Both the position numbers and the translations under genes were made by a program. A stretch of 64,000 nucleotides of DNA, from contig NZ_CP047897.1 of assembly GCF_009913235.1 (NCBI RefSeq), positions 1,569,501 through 1,633,500 on the forward strand, given 5' to 3'. Below are positions 42,033-50,929 of this stretch, one piece after another (within the stretch, counting starts at the first letter, position 1; each line of letters starts with the position of its first letter). Below the pieces are notes generated by a model that made no database searches, had not been told where the DNA came from, and saw only the letters and a list, made by a program, of their open reading frames with translations. This stretch comes from Nibribacter ruber. Lineage in GTDB: Bacteria > Bacteroidota > Bacteroidia > Cytophagales > Hymenobacteraceae.

Positions 42033-42070
42033 CGTTTTTAGGCTGATTTCTGGAAAATACGGCAAAAACG
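42033..42070. repeat. 38-nt palindromic unit, copy 18
   Basis: CGTTTTTAGGC and CGGCAAAAACG arms. One base beyond the stop of the gene at 42072 and 24 nt upstream of the YihY start. Confidence 0.8.
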
Positions 42071-42071
42071 G

Positions 42072-43118
42072 CTACCGGTGGCGGGCCATGACTTTCAGTT
42101 GCAGACGCACAATGTCGCCCATGGATTGGCATTGCAGAAAAGCCTTGTTTTGGTGGTGCTTAGCCAGTTCTTTCTTCAGCTGGCTTATTTTCTCTGGCGT
42201 GGAGATGGTGTCTTTGCGCATGCAGTCCACCAGGTCTTTAAGCCGATAGCGGTCTGAGCGTAGACGCCGGAAAAGCAGGGTGCGTTCTTCATTCTGGTAT
42301 TGCTTGATGGTCTCGGCGGGCAGCCACTCAGTGCACAGGGCCACAATGGGATTGTTTTCTTTGAAGAACTGCGGCAGGTACATGGTCTTGCGGCCTTCGT
42401 AACATTCCTGGTCAAAGTCAATGGGCCGCACACGGTACTGCTCCTCTTCAAAGTCTGGGGTGATGTCAATGACGTAGTTGTAGGAGCGCATATCGCCTAA
42501 CAAAACAGAGAAGCAGCGTTCATTGAACTTCACAAACTCTTTGGCAATGCGCACTTTGTTGAGTGTGGGCCGGTCCAGGTAATGCTTGATGAACTCGTCG
42601 CCGGGAATGCCCGCAATGTGCTCTTCAATCAAAGAATCCCCGTGCACCAAATAACTGATGCGGTTAGGCGACAGAATATGCTCCAGTTCCAGGCCGTAGA
42701 CGCGGGAGGCATCTGCTTTTTTGAAGTAAAAATAGTCAAAGTTGTCATTGAGCAAATTCACCACCCGTATTCTGAAGGGGTTGGAATTCCCGAAGGAACA
42801 GTAATCTACCCGCTCCACAGAGAGGTGCTCCATTACGCTCAGGTCACCGTCGGTTTTGAGTTGCACGTAGATGCGGGTGAGGCCGTCAAAGATCTCCTGC
42901 ATCTGGCTCTGGTCATAGATGACAGACTCCCAGAGCGTGTCCTGGCCATGGCGGTCGTAGAGCGGGAAGGAGTCTACGTAGCGCATCATGTCCTGGTACG
43001 TGACGGGCAGCGGGGCCTCGCGGTCATATTCCCGCAGGTATTTGCGCAGGCCTTCCTGTATGGGATAGAAATGCTTTTTCTTGGAGATGTTGTTGAGGTT
43101 GTTGCTATCTACTTCCAT
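42072..43118 (-). CDS. Orphan protein with protein-kinase/phosphotransferase-like motifs
   Basis: I do not recognise a named family. Motifs in the right order for the kinase/APH fold are seen: a lysine in YFYFKKADA (133-134), a glutamate in GLELEHIL (about 145), a hinge-like LIEEHIAGIPGDEF (163-176), a catalytic-loop-like LLGDMRSYNYVID with Asp209 and Asn214, and a metal-site-like RPIDFDQE (Asp234, Asp236). The spacing resembles aminoglycoside phosphotransferase-type enzymes. It starts two bases after the stop of the alkyltransferase-like gene, so the pair is one operon. The kinase assignment is my inference. Confidence 0.6.
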   Translation of the reverse strand: MEVDSNNLNNISKKKHFYPIQEGLRKYLREYDREAPLPVTYQDMMRYVDSFPLYDRHGQDTLWESVIYDQSQMQEIFDGLTRIYVQLKTDGDLSVMEHLSVERVDYCSFGNSNPFRIRVVNLLNDNFDYFYFKKADASRVYGLELEHILSPNRISYLVHGDSLIEEHIAGIPGDEFIKHYLDRPTLNKVRIAKEFVKFNERCFSVLLGDMRSYNYVIDITPDFEEEQYRVRPIDFDQECYEGRKTMYLPQFFKENNPIVALCTEWLPAETIKQYQNEERTLLFRRLRSDRYRLKDLVDCMRKDTISTPEKISQLKKELAKHHQNKAFLQCQSMGDIVRLQLKVMARHR

Positions 43119-43120
43119 GG

Positions 43121-43471
43121 TTACAGCAGTTCTTTGGCGGGGTCCCAGAAACGCTTGGCAAAGTCCACCACCTGATCGTCTTTCACTTCTACGCCCTCCT
43201 TCTCCAGGTTCTCTTGCATGGCGTTGGCGTGTGCAAAGTGTTGTTTGCCGGTGAGCATGCCGTTTCTGTTCACTACCCGGTAGGCGGGTATGCCGTGCTG
43301 GGCGTGCGAGGCAATGAGCGCCCAGCCCACCATTCTGGCAGAACCTTTAGCCCCCAGATACGCCGCAATGGCGCCGTAAGACGTGACCCGGCCCGGCGGA
43401 ATGAGTTTGACCACTTCATGCACGTCTTTGAAGAAATTAGTTTTGCGTTGCTCAGCGTCTGTTTTTGGCAT
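43121..43471 (-). CDS. Alkyltransferase-like protein (MGMT family, active-site Cys missing)
   Basis: The 116-residue protein has the DNA-binding and alkyl-pocket features of O6-alkylguanine transferases: IPPGRVTSYGAIAAYLG, the Arg-finger helix SARMVGWAL and NRNGMLTG. In place of the catalytic PCHRV it has PAYRVV (residues 62-67), so it cannot accept alkyl groups. Alkyltransferase-like proteins flag O6-alkylguanine for nucleotide excision repair. Start at 43471 is supported by length. Confidence 0.88.
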   Translation of the reverse strand: MPKTDAEQRKTNFFKDVHEVVKLIPPGRVTSYGAIAAYLGAKGSARMVGWALIASHAQHGIPAYRVVNRNGMLTGKQHFAHANAMQENLEKEGVEVKDDQVVDFAKRFWDPAKELL

Positions 43472-43997
43472 GGCAGATGAGTTATGAGGCCTAAGTACGT
43501 AAATTTCAAGACACAGGAGAACCAGAATTATTTCTCTAGGCGGTTTAAACCTTGCGCGCCTATTGTTGTCTATACAATATTACCAGGCCGTGACACAATA
43601 ATTTACCATGCGCCCGTTGAACGTGTAGGAGTTTTTTCTCTTGCCACCATTGTAACTGTACGCAATAAGACTGCCCCCATCTCTGCGCCATGAAAAAAAT
43701 CAGGTTCCTTTCCTCTTCTACCCTGCCAGAAAGCGCTTGCCGCGTTTCTTCCGTCGGCTTGGCCGGCTTTTCTGTTTTGCTGGTAGCCTTCAAAGAAATT
43801 TTCCTGTTTTCTTTGCACCGCAGAGAGGTAACCCAGACGCATGGATCACTTTCTTAACCGGTAATGCCCTGGGGCCGGGAACCTGATGATTTTATTCAGG
43901 TGTTACCGCTCCATTGCCCGCTGCCTTAGAAGTATTTAAAACCTAAACTACCTCAGTGCTCCGGCCCTGACACACCTATCACACTCTATTACAGTAT
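43472..43997. other. Intergenic region upstream of the efflux operon
   Basis: Over 500 nt between divergent genes, with no heptamer array or 38-nt palindrome. One small plus ORF (43690-43857) is listed separately. It may hold the efflux operon promoter and regulator sites, but I see no dyad good enough to name. Confidence 0.5.
43690..43857 (+). CDS. Possible 55-residue small membrane ORF
   Basis: It starts MKKIRFLSSSTLPESACRVS and then has a moderately hydrophobic stretch (VGLAGFSVLLVAF), ending at a TAA. The MKKIRF start looks natural, but the rest has weak coding character and there is no ribosome-binding or homology evidence. The opposite strand is also open here. Confidence 0.2.
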   Translation: MKKIRFLSSSTLPESACRVSSVGLAGFSVLLVAFKEIFLFSLHRREVTQTHGSLS

Positions 43998-45119
43998 ATG
44001 AAAATCAAGCACATCGTTTACACTCTCCTGATTCTGGGTTTTGGAGCCTTGGTATATTATAGAATTTCGGCAAACAAAGAATTGGCAGGTGCAGGCGGCG
44101 GCCCAGGTGGCAGTGGAAAACCGGGTGCCGGCGGTCCCGGAGGTGGGAAAGGCGGCCCAGGTGGCGGTGGCGGAATGCCCATGCGCGTGAGCGGCATAGT
44201 GGTAGCCCCGCAGCAATTCGCCAACTCCCTGCAAGTGACCGGTTCCATTGAAGCCAATGAGCAAGTAGAGATCAGAGGCCAGGTTTCTGGTTTGGTGCGC
44301 AGCATCTCGTTCCAGGAGGGCAGCAATGTGAGCAAGGGCCAGACTCTGGTGAAAATTGACGACTCTGAACTACGTGCCCAACTGGCCCAGGCACAGACTA
44401 AACGCTCACTTACCGCAGAAAATGAGCGCAGAGCCCGCCTCTTGTTGGAAAAAGAAGCCATCAGCCGGGAAGAATATGACGTAGCCCGCGCCGACCTCAG
44501 AACTGCCCAGGCTCAGATTCAACTCATTCAGGCCCAGATTGCCAAAACCACCATCAAAGCGCCTTTCTCAGGTAAAGTAGGTTTACGCTCTATTTCGGTG
44601 GGTTCTTTCCTGTCGCCAGAGACGGTAGTCGCCAATTTGGTGAGCATCAATCCTATAAAAATCTCGTTCTCAGTGCCTGAAAAATACGCCAACTCTGTGC
44701 GTACCAACACGCAGATTCAATTCACGGTGGCGGGTTCTAATGAGAAATACACGGCTACGGTATACGCCATTGAGCCCGGCATTGAAGCCACCACCCGCAC
44801 ATTGCAGTTGCGCGCCCGGGCCAACAACGCCAACGGCGAGCTACGTCCAGGTTCCTTTGCCAACGTAGTGCTGCCCCTTACCACTATCAATGACGCCATC
44901 TTAATCCCTACGGAGGCCGTGGTACCGGTACAGAACGGCAAGAAGGTGTTTGTCTCTGAAGGCGGCAAGGCCAAGGAAGTCATGATTGAAACCACCACCC
45001 GTACAGAAAAAGAACTTCTGGTTACCTCTGGTTTAAGCGCCGGCGACACCGTGCTCACCACCGGGGTCATGTCCTTGAAAGCGGGAAGCCCCGTGCGTGT
45101 AGCCATAGCCAAGAACTAA
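43998..45119 (+). CDS. RND efflux periplasmic adaptor (membrane fusion protein)
   Basis: The 373-residue protein has an N-terminal membrane anchor (IVYTLLILGFGALVYY), then a striking Gly/Pro-rich linker (about 31-58), then the lipoyl half-motifs (VEIRGQVSGLVRSISFQEGSNVSKGQTLVKID and IKAPFSGKVGLRS, quoted in parts) around a coiled-coil hairpin rich in Ala/Gln/Arg, and the beta-barrel and membrane-proximal domains. It bridges the RND pump and TolC channel. It begins a three-gene operon with gaps of 13 and 8 nt. Confidence 0.95.
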   Translation: MKIKHIVYTLLILGFGALVYYRISANKELAGAGGGPGGSGKPGAGGPGGGKGGPGGGGGMPMRVSGIVVAPQQFANSLQVTGSIEANEQVEIRGQVSGLVRSISFQEGSNVSKGQTLVKIDDSELRAQLAQAQTKRSLTAENERRARLLLEKEAISREEYDVARADLRTAQAQIQLIQAQIAKTTIKAPFSGKVGLRSISVGSFLSPETVVANLVSINPIKISFSVPEKYANSVRTNTQIQFTVAGSNEKYTATVYAIEPGIEATTRTLQLRARANNANGELRPGSFANVVLPLTTINDAILIPTEAVVPVQNGKKVFVSEGGKAKEVMIETTTRTEKELLVTSGLSAGDTVLTTGVMSLKAGSPVRVAIAKN

Positions 45120-45132
45120 ATCATTTCAGCAT

Positions 45133-48100
45133 ATGAGTTTATCCACCACCAGTATTAAACGGCCGGTTTTTACCATCGTGCTCAACTTGCTCCTCATGCT
45201 GTTTGGGGTGATTGGGTACACGTTTCTGGGCGTACGCGAGTATCCGTCCATTGACCCGGCCATTGTGTCTGTGCGTACCAGCTACTCTGGTGCCAACTCA
45301 GACATCATTGAATCCCAGATCACCGAACCCCTGGAGAAAGCCATCAACTCCATTGACGGTATCCGTAACATTTCCTCTACCAGTAACCAGGGTTCCAGCA
45401 ACATCAACATTGAGTTCAACCTGGAGAAAAACCTGGAAGAGGCTGCCAATGACGTGCGGGACAAGGTATCACAGGCCGTAAGAAGCTTGCCAGATGACTT
45501 GGACTCGCCGCCGGTGGTGTCCAAAGCCGATGCCGACTCTGAGCCCATCATCACCATGACCGTGCGCAGTGCCACCCGTGACGCTCTGCAACTGTCAGAC
45601 TACGCAGAAAACGTAATTTCCCAGCGTCTGCAGACCATACCCGGCGTGAGTAGCGTCCAGATCTGGGGGCAGAAACGCTATGCCATGCGCCTGTGGCTGG
45701 ACCCTATGAAACTGGCTTCTTATGGCTTAACGGTGTCTGACGTACGCACGGCCCTCAACCGCCAGAACGTAGAATTGCCCACCGGTAAGGTAAGCGGCAG
45801 CAACACAGAATTAACGGTAAGAACTCTGGGCAACTTGTCCAATCAGGAACAGTTCAACAACCTGATCATTGCCTCTGAAGGAGAAAAAATCACCCGTTTC
45901 AGTGACATTGGCCGCGCTGAGTTAGGACCAGAGAACCTGGAAACCAAGATGACCGAATCTGGCACGCCCATGGTGGGCATGGCCATCATTCCGCAGCCGG
46001 GAACCAACTACCTGGAGATTGCCGGCAACTTCTATGAGCAATTTGAAAAACTGAAGACTGAACTGCCCAAAGACCTGGAGCTGGACATTGTCATGGACAA
46101 CACCGTCTTCATCAAGAAATCAGTGACTGAGGTGGCCGAGACCATTTTGATCGCTTTGATTCTGGTAATTTTAATCATCTACCTGTTCTTCCGGGACTGG
46201 GGCATCGCGTTCCGACCTTTGATTGATATTCCGGTGTCTTTGATTGCCACCTTCTTTATTATGTACCTGGCGGGCTTCTCCATCAACGTACTCACGCTTT
46301 TGGCCATCGTGCTAGCTACCGGTCTGGTAGTGGATGACGGTATTGTGGTCACGGAAAACATCTACAAAAAGGTAGAGGAAGGGATGTCTCCTATTGAGGC
46401 GGCCATCAAAGGTTCCAATGAAATTTTCATGGCGGTTATCTCCATCTCCATCACGCTGGCGGCGGTGTTCTTGCCCGTGATTTTCCTGGAAGGCTTTGTA
46501 GGCCGACTGTTCAGGGAATTTGGCGTGGTGATTGGGGCGGCGGTATTGATCTCTGCCTTCGTGTCTTTGACCTTGACCCCTATGCTGAACGCCTACCTGA
46601 TGAAAGGCGGCGAGCAGAAGAAATCCAGGTTCTACAACTGGACCGAGCCTATGTTCCAGCGCATGAACTCTGGCTACGCCGAGGCGCTGGCTGGTTTCAT
46701 GAAACGCAAGTGGTTGAGCTTCCCTATTATTCTGGCGTGTCTGGGCATGACGGTGCTGTTCTATAACGTCCTGCAAAAAGAAACCGCTCCCTATGATGAC
46801 CGAAGCATGCTACGCGTGTCTGCCACTGCCCCAGAAGGTGCCTCTTATGAGTACATGGACCGTTTCATGACCGAATTATCTGCCCTGGTAGATGACTCTA
46901 TTCCGGAGAAGCAGGTGAACCTGGTGATTACTTCGCCGGGCTTTGGTTCCAGCTCTGTGAACAGCGGTATGATGCGCATTGCCTTAAAACAACCAGAAGA
47001 ACGGGAGCGCACTCAGAAAGAGATAGCAGACCACCTGTCTAAGCTTACCAGAAAATACCCTGAGGCCCGAACCAACGTCATTCAGCAGCCTACCATCTCA
47101 GTGAACCGCCGCGGAGGCCAGCCTATCCAGTACATCATTCAGGCGCCTAACTTTGAGAAACTGCAGGAGAAAATCCCGTTGTTCATGGAAGCGGTGAGCC
47201 AGGATCCCATCTTCACGCAGGCAGATGTCAACCTCAAGTTCAACAAGCCTGAGATCAACATCACCATTGACCGGGAGAAGGCGCAAAGCCTGGGCATCTC
47301 GGTGATTGACATTGCCCAGACCTTGCAATTATCTTTGAGCGGACAGCGCTTCGGGTATTTCTTGATGAACGGCCGTCAGTACCAGGTCATGGGTCAGTTT
47401 GACCGCCAGGACCGCGATGACCCCATGGATTTGACGTCTTTGTTTGTGCGCAGTTCTACTGGCCAGTTGATTCAGTTGGACAACCTGGTAACCATGGAAG
47501 AACGCAGCAGCCCGCCCCAGTTGTATCACAACAATCGCTACCTCTCAGCCACGGTGTCAGCGGGACTGGCGCCGGGTAAAAGCATTGGGGATGGCATTGA
47601 GGCCATGGATGCCATCAAAGAAAAAGTGTTAGATGAGAGCTTCTCCACAGATTTGGGCGGTGAGTCCCGTGACTTCGTGGAAAGTGGGTCCAATACGTCC
47701 TTCGCCTTCGGCCTGGCTTTGCTGTTGATCTACCTGATTCTGGCGGCGCAGTTTGAGAGCTTCATAGATCCGTTCATCATCATCTTGACGGTTCCTATGG
47801 CGGTGGCCGGAGCCATGCTGTCCTTGTGGCTGTTTGGCCAGACCTGGAACATCTTCAGCCAGATTGGCACCATCATGCTCATTGGCCTGGTGACCAAGAA
47901 TGGTATTTTGATTGTGGAATTCGCTAACCAGCTCAGGGAGGAAGGCAAGCCTAGAATGGAAGCCATCTTAGAAGCCTCTGAAGCCCGTCTGCGCCCTATT
48001 TTAATGACGTCGCTGGCCATTGCCCTGGGTGCTTTGCCTATTGCCCTGGCCTTGGGAGCAGCGGCGCAGAGCCGGATGGGCATGGGGATTGTGATTGTGG

Positions 48101-48231
48101 GCGGTACCATCTTCTCCCTCATCCTTACCTTGTTCATCATTCCGGCTATCTATTCCATGTGGTCTAAGGAGCGCAAGCACCATCCAGAGTTTGACCATAT
48201 TGAAGAGTACGAGCAAGCCGTGGCCCATTAA
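45133..48231 (+). CDS. RND family efflux pump, inner membrane permease
   Basis: The 1032-residue protein has the AcrB layout: 12 membrane helices and two large periplasmic loops. Helix 4 holds the proton-relay aspartates in ATGLVVDDGIVVTENI, and helix 10 the lysine in GLVTKNGILIVEFAN. The start MSLSTTSIKRPVFTIVLNLL is family-typical. Hydrophobe/amphiphile (HAE1) class by length and loop pattern; it exports drugs, bile salts, dyes or lipids using proton influx. Middle gene of the operon. Confidence 0.96.
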   Translation: MSLSTTSIKRPVFTIVLNLLLMLFGVIGYTFLGVREYPSIDPAIVSVRTSYSGANSDIIESQITEPLEKAINSIDGIRNISSTSNQGSSNINIEFNLEKNLEEAANDVRDKVSQAVRSLPDDLDSPPVVSKADADSEPIITMTVRSATRDALQLSDYAENVISQRLQTIPGVSSVQIWGQKRYAMRLWLDPMKLASYGLTVSDVRTALNRQNVELPTGKVSGSNTELTVRTLGNLSNQEQFNNLIIASEGEKITRFSDIGRAELGPENLETKMTESGTPMVGMAIIPQPGTNYLEIAGNFYEQFEKLKTELPKDLELDIVMDNTVFIKKSVTEVAETILIALILVILIIYLFFRDWGIAFRPLIDIPVSLIATFFIMYLAGFSINVLTLLAIVLATGLVVDDGIVVTENIYKKVEEGMSPIEAAIKGSNEIFMAVISISITLAAVFLPVIFLEGFVGRLFREFGVVIGAAVLISAFVSLTLTPMLNAYLMKGGEQKKSRFYNWTEPMFQRMNSGYAEALAGFMKRKWLSFPIILACLGMTVLFYNVLQKETAPYDDRSMLRVSATAPEGASYEYMDRFMTELSALVDDSIPEKQVNLVITSPGFGSSSVNSGMMRIALKQPEERERTQKEIADHLSKLTRKYPEARTNVIQQPTISVNRRGGQPIQYIIQAPNFEKLQEKIPLFMEAVSQDPIFTQADVNLKFNKPEINITIDREKAQSLGISVIDIAQTLQLSLSGQRFGYFLMNGRQYQVMGQFDRQDRDDPMDLTSLFVRSSTGQLIQLDNLVTMEERSSPPQLYHNNRYLSATVSAGLAPGKSIGDGIEAMDAIKEKVLDESFSTDLGGESRDFVESGSNTSFAFGLALLLIYLILAAQFESFIDPFIIILTVPMAVAGAMLSLWLFGQTWNIFSQIGTIMLIGLVTKNGILIVEFANQLREEGKPRMEAILEASEARLRPILMTSLAIALGALPIALALGAAAQSRMGMGIVIVGGTIFSLILTLFIIPAIYSMWSKERKHHPEFDHIEEYEQAVAH

Positions 48232-48239
48232 TTTTCTGC

Positions 48240-49574
48240 ATGATATCTCATTCAATGACACTATATAAAAAAGGGGTCTTTGCCTTGGCGCTGCTTCTCG
48301 GTTTTCTGGGAGCAGGCCAAGCCGAAGCCCAGGAACTACTCACGCTGGAAGACGCGGTAAAGATTGCCCTGGAGCGCAACTACAACATCAAGCTGTCTGC
48401 CAATGACACAGAGATTGCCAAAAATAACGTAAGCCGGGGCAATGCGGGCATGTTGCCGGCGGTGACGGGTACCATCACCAACAACAACACCCTCCAGAAC
48501 AGCTCCCAGACCCGGGCAGACGGGCAGGTGAATGAAGTGAACTGGGGCCGCGGCTCCACCCTGAACTACGGCGTAGGCCTGACCTGGACCGTGTTTGATG
48601 GTTTTGCCATGTTTGCCCGCTATGAGCAGCTGCAGGAACTACAGAAACTCGGCGAAGCCAATCTGCAGCAGGCGGTTCTTACCACCGTAGGCGATGTGAT
48701 GGGCACTTACTTTGAACTGACCCAGCAACAGGCTCAGCTACAGGCCTATGACACCGCCATTGTCATCTCCAGACTACGCGTAGAAACCGCCCGAAACCGT
48801 TTTGAGATTGGCAAGGCCGCCCGCTTGGAGCTGCTCAACGCCCAGGTAGACTTTAACACAGACACCACCAACCTGTTACGCCAGAAGAACCTGTACAGGA
48901 ACACCCAGATACGTTTGAACCAGATCATGGCCCGCGATGTAAATGCTACCTTTAGGGTCACGGATAATTTTGACATTGACGGCAACCTAACATTGGGGCA
49001 ACTGTCTAACCAGGCGCAAGAGCAAAACCCCAGCGTAAAAGCGGCCATCCTGAACAGGCGCATTGCTGAACTGCAAGCCGACCAGGTACGGGCAGCCCGT
49101 CTCCCTACCGTTAACCTGAACACGGGCTACAACTTCAACCGAAACAGATCTGCCCTGGGCTTTAGTACTTTGTCTACAGGCAACGGACTCAACTATGGCG
49201 CTTCGGCTTCAGTGAACATCTTCAATGGGTTTAACCAACGCAGAAACGAGCAAAATGCCAGCATTCAGGTACAGAGCGCGCAGCTGCAGATTGAACAGGT
49301 GAACCAAGAGATATCAGCGCAGCTGGCAGCGGCCTATCAGACGTATTTGACCAACCTGACGCTGGTGCGCCTGGAAGAGAACAACCGCCGCATAGCCCGC
49401 CAGAACCTGGACATTACCCTGGAGAAGTACCGCCTGGGCAGCATTACCACGGTAGAAGTGCGCGATGCCCAACTCAACTACGTAAACGCCACCGTGCGCT
49501 ACAGCAATGCCCAATACCAGGCCAAGCTAGGTGAAATTGGCCTACGGGAGATCGCCGGCAACCTGACCTTGTAA
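48240..49574 (+). CDS. TolC family outer membrane efflux protein
   Basis: After a signal peptide the 444-residue protein shows the duplicated OEP pattern: LTLEDAVKIALERNYNIKLS, NDTEIAKNNVSRGNAGMLPA, then the second repeat PSVKAAILNRRIAELQADQVRAARLP (quoted in part). Helical barrel segments are rich in Gln and Asn. It provides the exit duct for the pump. Start may be ATG 48240 or ATG 48255 (MTLYKKGVFALAL); the second gives a better signal peptide. Confidence 0.94.
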   Translation: MISHSMTLYKKGVFALALLLGFLGAGQAEAQELLTLEDAVKIALERNYNIKLSANDTEIAKNNVSRGNAGMLPAVTGTITNNNTLQNSSQTRADGQVNEVNWGRGSTLNYGVGLTWTVFDGFAMFARYEQLQELQKLGEANLQQAVLTTVGDVMGTYFELTQQQAQLQAYDTAIVISRLRVETARNRFEIGKAARLELLNAQVDFNTDTTNLLRQKNLYRNTQIRLNQIMARDVNATFRVTDNFDIDGNLTLGQLSNQAQEQNPSVKAAILNRRIAELQADQVRAARLPTVNLNTGYNFNRNRSALGFSTLSTGNGLNYGASASVNIFNGFNQRRNEQNASIQVQSAQLQIEQVNQEISAQLAAAYQTYLTNLTLVRLEENNRRIARQNLDITLEKYRLGSITTVEVRDAQLNYVNATVRYSNAQYQAKLGEIGLREIAGNLTL

Positions 49575-49595
49575 AACCGTCTACATTCTGAAAAC

Positions 49596-49633
49596 CGTTT
49601 TTAGGCTATTTCCAAGAAAACAACCCAAAAACG
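49596..49633. repeat. 38-nt palindromic unit, copy 19
   Basis: CGTTTTTAGGC and ACCCAAAAACG arms, 21 nt after the TolC stop and just before a separate terminator. Confidence 0.8.
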
Positions 49634-49640
49634 ATAAACC

Positions 49641-49680
49641 AAATAAAAAGCCCCAGCGAAAACGTTGGGGCTTTTTATTT
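49641..49680. terminator. Bidirectional terminator between tolC-like and thioesterase genes
   Basis: Stem AAATAAAAAGCCCCA/TGGGGCTTTTTATTT with a 10-nt loop. Confidence 0.92.
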
Positions 49681-50191
49681 ACGCTATGGCCTTGTGAGCT
49701 TCTCTTAGTTGCTTCACACGTTCTTCAAACAGCGGCGGAGTTTCTTCCTTGGCCGCCACTTCATCAAACAGCTCCATAAGTTCTGGCTCATGCGTGGCAC
49801 GCGCGGTCTTGCGCACGTCTATGTACACAAACTTCGTCCAGAGGACGGCCTTCAGCTTTTCCTTTTTCTCATCCAACATCACGTGCTCCACTAACATGCT
49901 GGAATCTGACACCGCTCTGATGCTGGTTTGAATGGTCACCAACTCCCGTACCATTGCAGGGTGCAGGTACACGATCTGGTTCTGGCCCACCACCCAGGCG
50001 CGACCGGTCTTCCGGAAGAAGGCGTGAATGTCCAATCCATAGGCTTCCTCTACCTGGTCTTCGCGGGCGTTCTGGAAGTAGTTGAGAAAGGCGCTGTTGT
50101 TCAGGTGCCCAAACGGATCACAATGGTCAAACCTTATGCGGGTCTGGCTTTCTAAGACCACAGGTCTGGGGGAAGTGGCTGATTCTATCAT
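49679..50191 (-). CDS. Hotdog-fold acyl-CoA thioesterase
   Basis: The 170-residue protein has the 4HBT pattern TRIRFDHCDPFGHLNNSAFLNYF, with a His/Asp catalytic environment and the hotdog helix, then QNQIVYLHPAMVRELVTIQT and WTKFVYIDV. It has a C-terminal extension (about 130-170) beyond the minimal domain. It probably hydrolyses fatty or other acyl-CoA. It starts 35 nt after the TetR gene stop, possibly co-transcribed. Confidence 0.88.
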   Translation of the reverse strand: MIESATSPRPVVLESQTRIRFDHCDPFGHLNNSAFLNYFQNAREDQVEEAYGLDIHAFFRKTGRAWVVGQNQIVYLHPAMVRELVTIQTSIRAVSDSSMLVEHVMLDEKKEKLKAVLWTKFVYIDVRKTARATHEPELMELFDEVAAKEETPPLFEERVKQLREAHKAIA

Positions 50192-50226
50192 AGTTCAAAG
50201 GATAAGGCTAATTATAATTATATTGA

Positions 50227-50838
50227 TTAAAAATCTCCTAGTTCTTGCTGCAGCCAGCGCTCCAGCTGTTGCAATACCGTTTGCAGCGGTCCTGAGTCAT
50301 TGTAGGCTTTCCCTAACAGGATACCCCCTTCTACCGTGGCCACCACAAACGTGGCAATGTGCTGCGCATTGGCCGCTGAGGCGAAAACACCCTGCGCCTG
50401 ACCCAGTTCAATGAGTTTGTACACGCCCTTGTGCAATCGGTTCAGCACCACTACCACGCGCGCATGCAAGGCCGGCTGGTTGTCATCTGCCTCTACCACC
50501 GTGTTGAGCACGGGGCAGCCACCCGCCAGAATTGGATGGGACAGGTACGTACGGTAAAAGTCAAGGAGGGCTCTTAGGCGGTTGCTGGCCAAGTCATGCG
50601 GCGCCATGGCCTCGCCCAACCGGTCAATGATGATTTGCGCAGCATATTCAAAAGCCTCTACTGCCAGTTCTTCTTTACTGGCAAAATGCCCATACAAGCA
50701 GCCCTTGGTCACGCCTGTGGCCTCTATCAAGTCCTGGTACGAGGTGCCAGCAAAGCCCTTTTGGTTAAACAACACTGCTGCCTGCTCTATGATGTGCTGG
50801 CGGGTTTGTTCTGCTTTGGGGGTTAATGGCGCTTTCAT
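50227..50838 (-). CDS. TetR/AcrR family transcriptional regulator
   Basis: The start at 50838 (MKAPLTPKAEQTRQHIIEQA) is preferred since the longer form from 50874 would run through the likely operator. The HTH is seen in NQKGFAGTSYQDLIEATGVTKGCLYGHFASKEEL (quoted in part: GVTKGCLYGHFASKEEL). The C-terminal ligand domain has family VLNTVVEADDNQPA, as in the AcuR/TetR_C_33-like group. It may regulate the adjacent thioesterase and/or the efflux operon; the sequence only shows a candidate self-operator. Confidence 0.92.
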   Translation of the reverse strand: MKAPLTPKAEQTRQHIIEQAAVLFNQKGFAGTSYQDLIEATGVTKGCLYGHFASKEELAVEAFEYAAQIIIDRLGEAMAPHDLASNRLRALLDFYRTYLSHPILAGGCPVLNTVVEADDNQPALHARVVVVLNRLHKGVYKLIELGQAQGVFASAANAQHIATFVVATVEGGILLGKAYNDSGPLQTVLQQLERWLQQELGDF

Positions 50839-50854
50839 GGATACAAAATAAACC

Positions 50855-50876
50855 ATTTGGTATATTTTATCCAAAT
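50855..50876. promoter_or_regulatory. Candidate TetR autoregulatory operator
   Basis: Dyad ATTTGG (50855-50860) and CCAAAT (50871-50876) with a 10-nt AT-only spacer, 17 nt upstream of the TetR ATG. Position and symmetry suit autoregulation; binding is not shown. Confidence 0.4.
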
Positions 50877-50929
50877 CGATTTATAAATGTATTCAAGGCA
50901 TGAGTAGGCTTTTGAAGAACCTTTCCTTT

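Noticed and set aside
42010-42132. Extended YihY N-terminus
   Set aside because: It overlaps the coding end of the upstream gene and palindrome 18.
43603-43842. 79-residue minus-strand ORF upstream of the efflux operon
   Set aside because: No recognisable features; overlaps other short frames on both strands.
43998-50838. TetR at 50227 as the proven regulator of the RND operon
   Set aside because: They are separated by a terminator and the thioesterase gene, and no matching operator was found before 43998.
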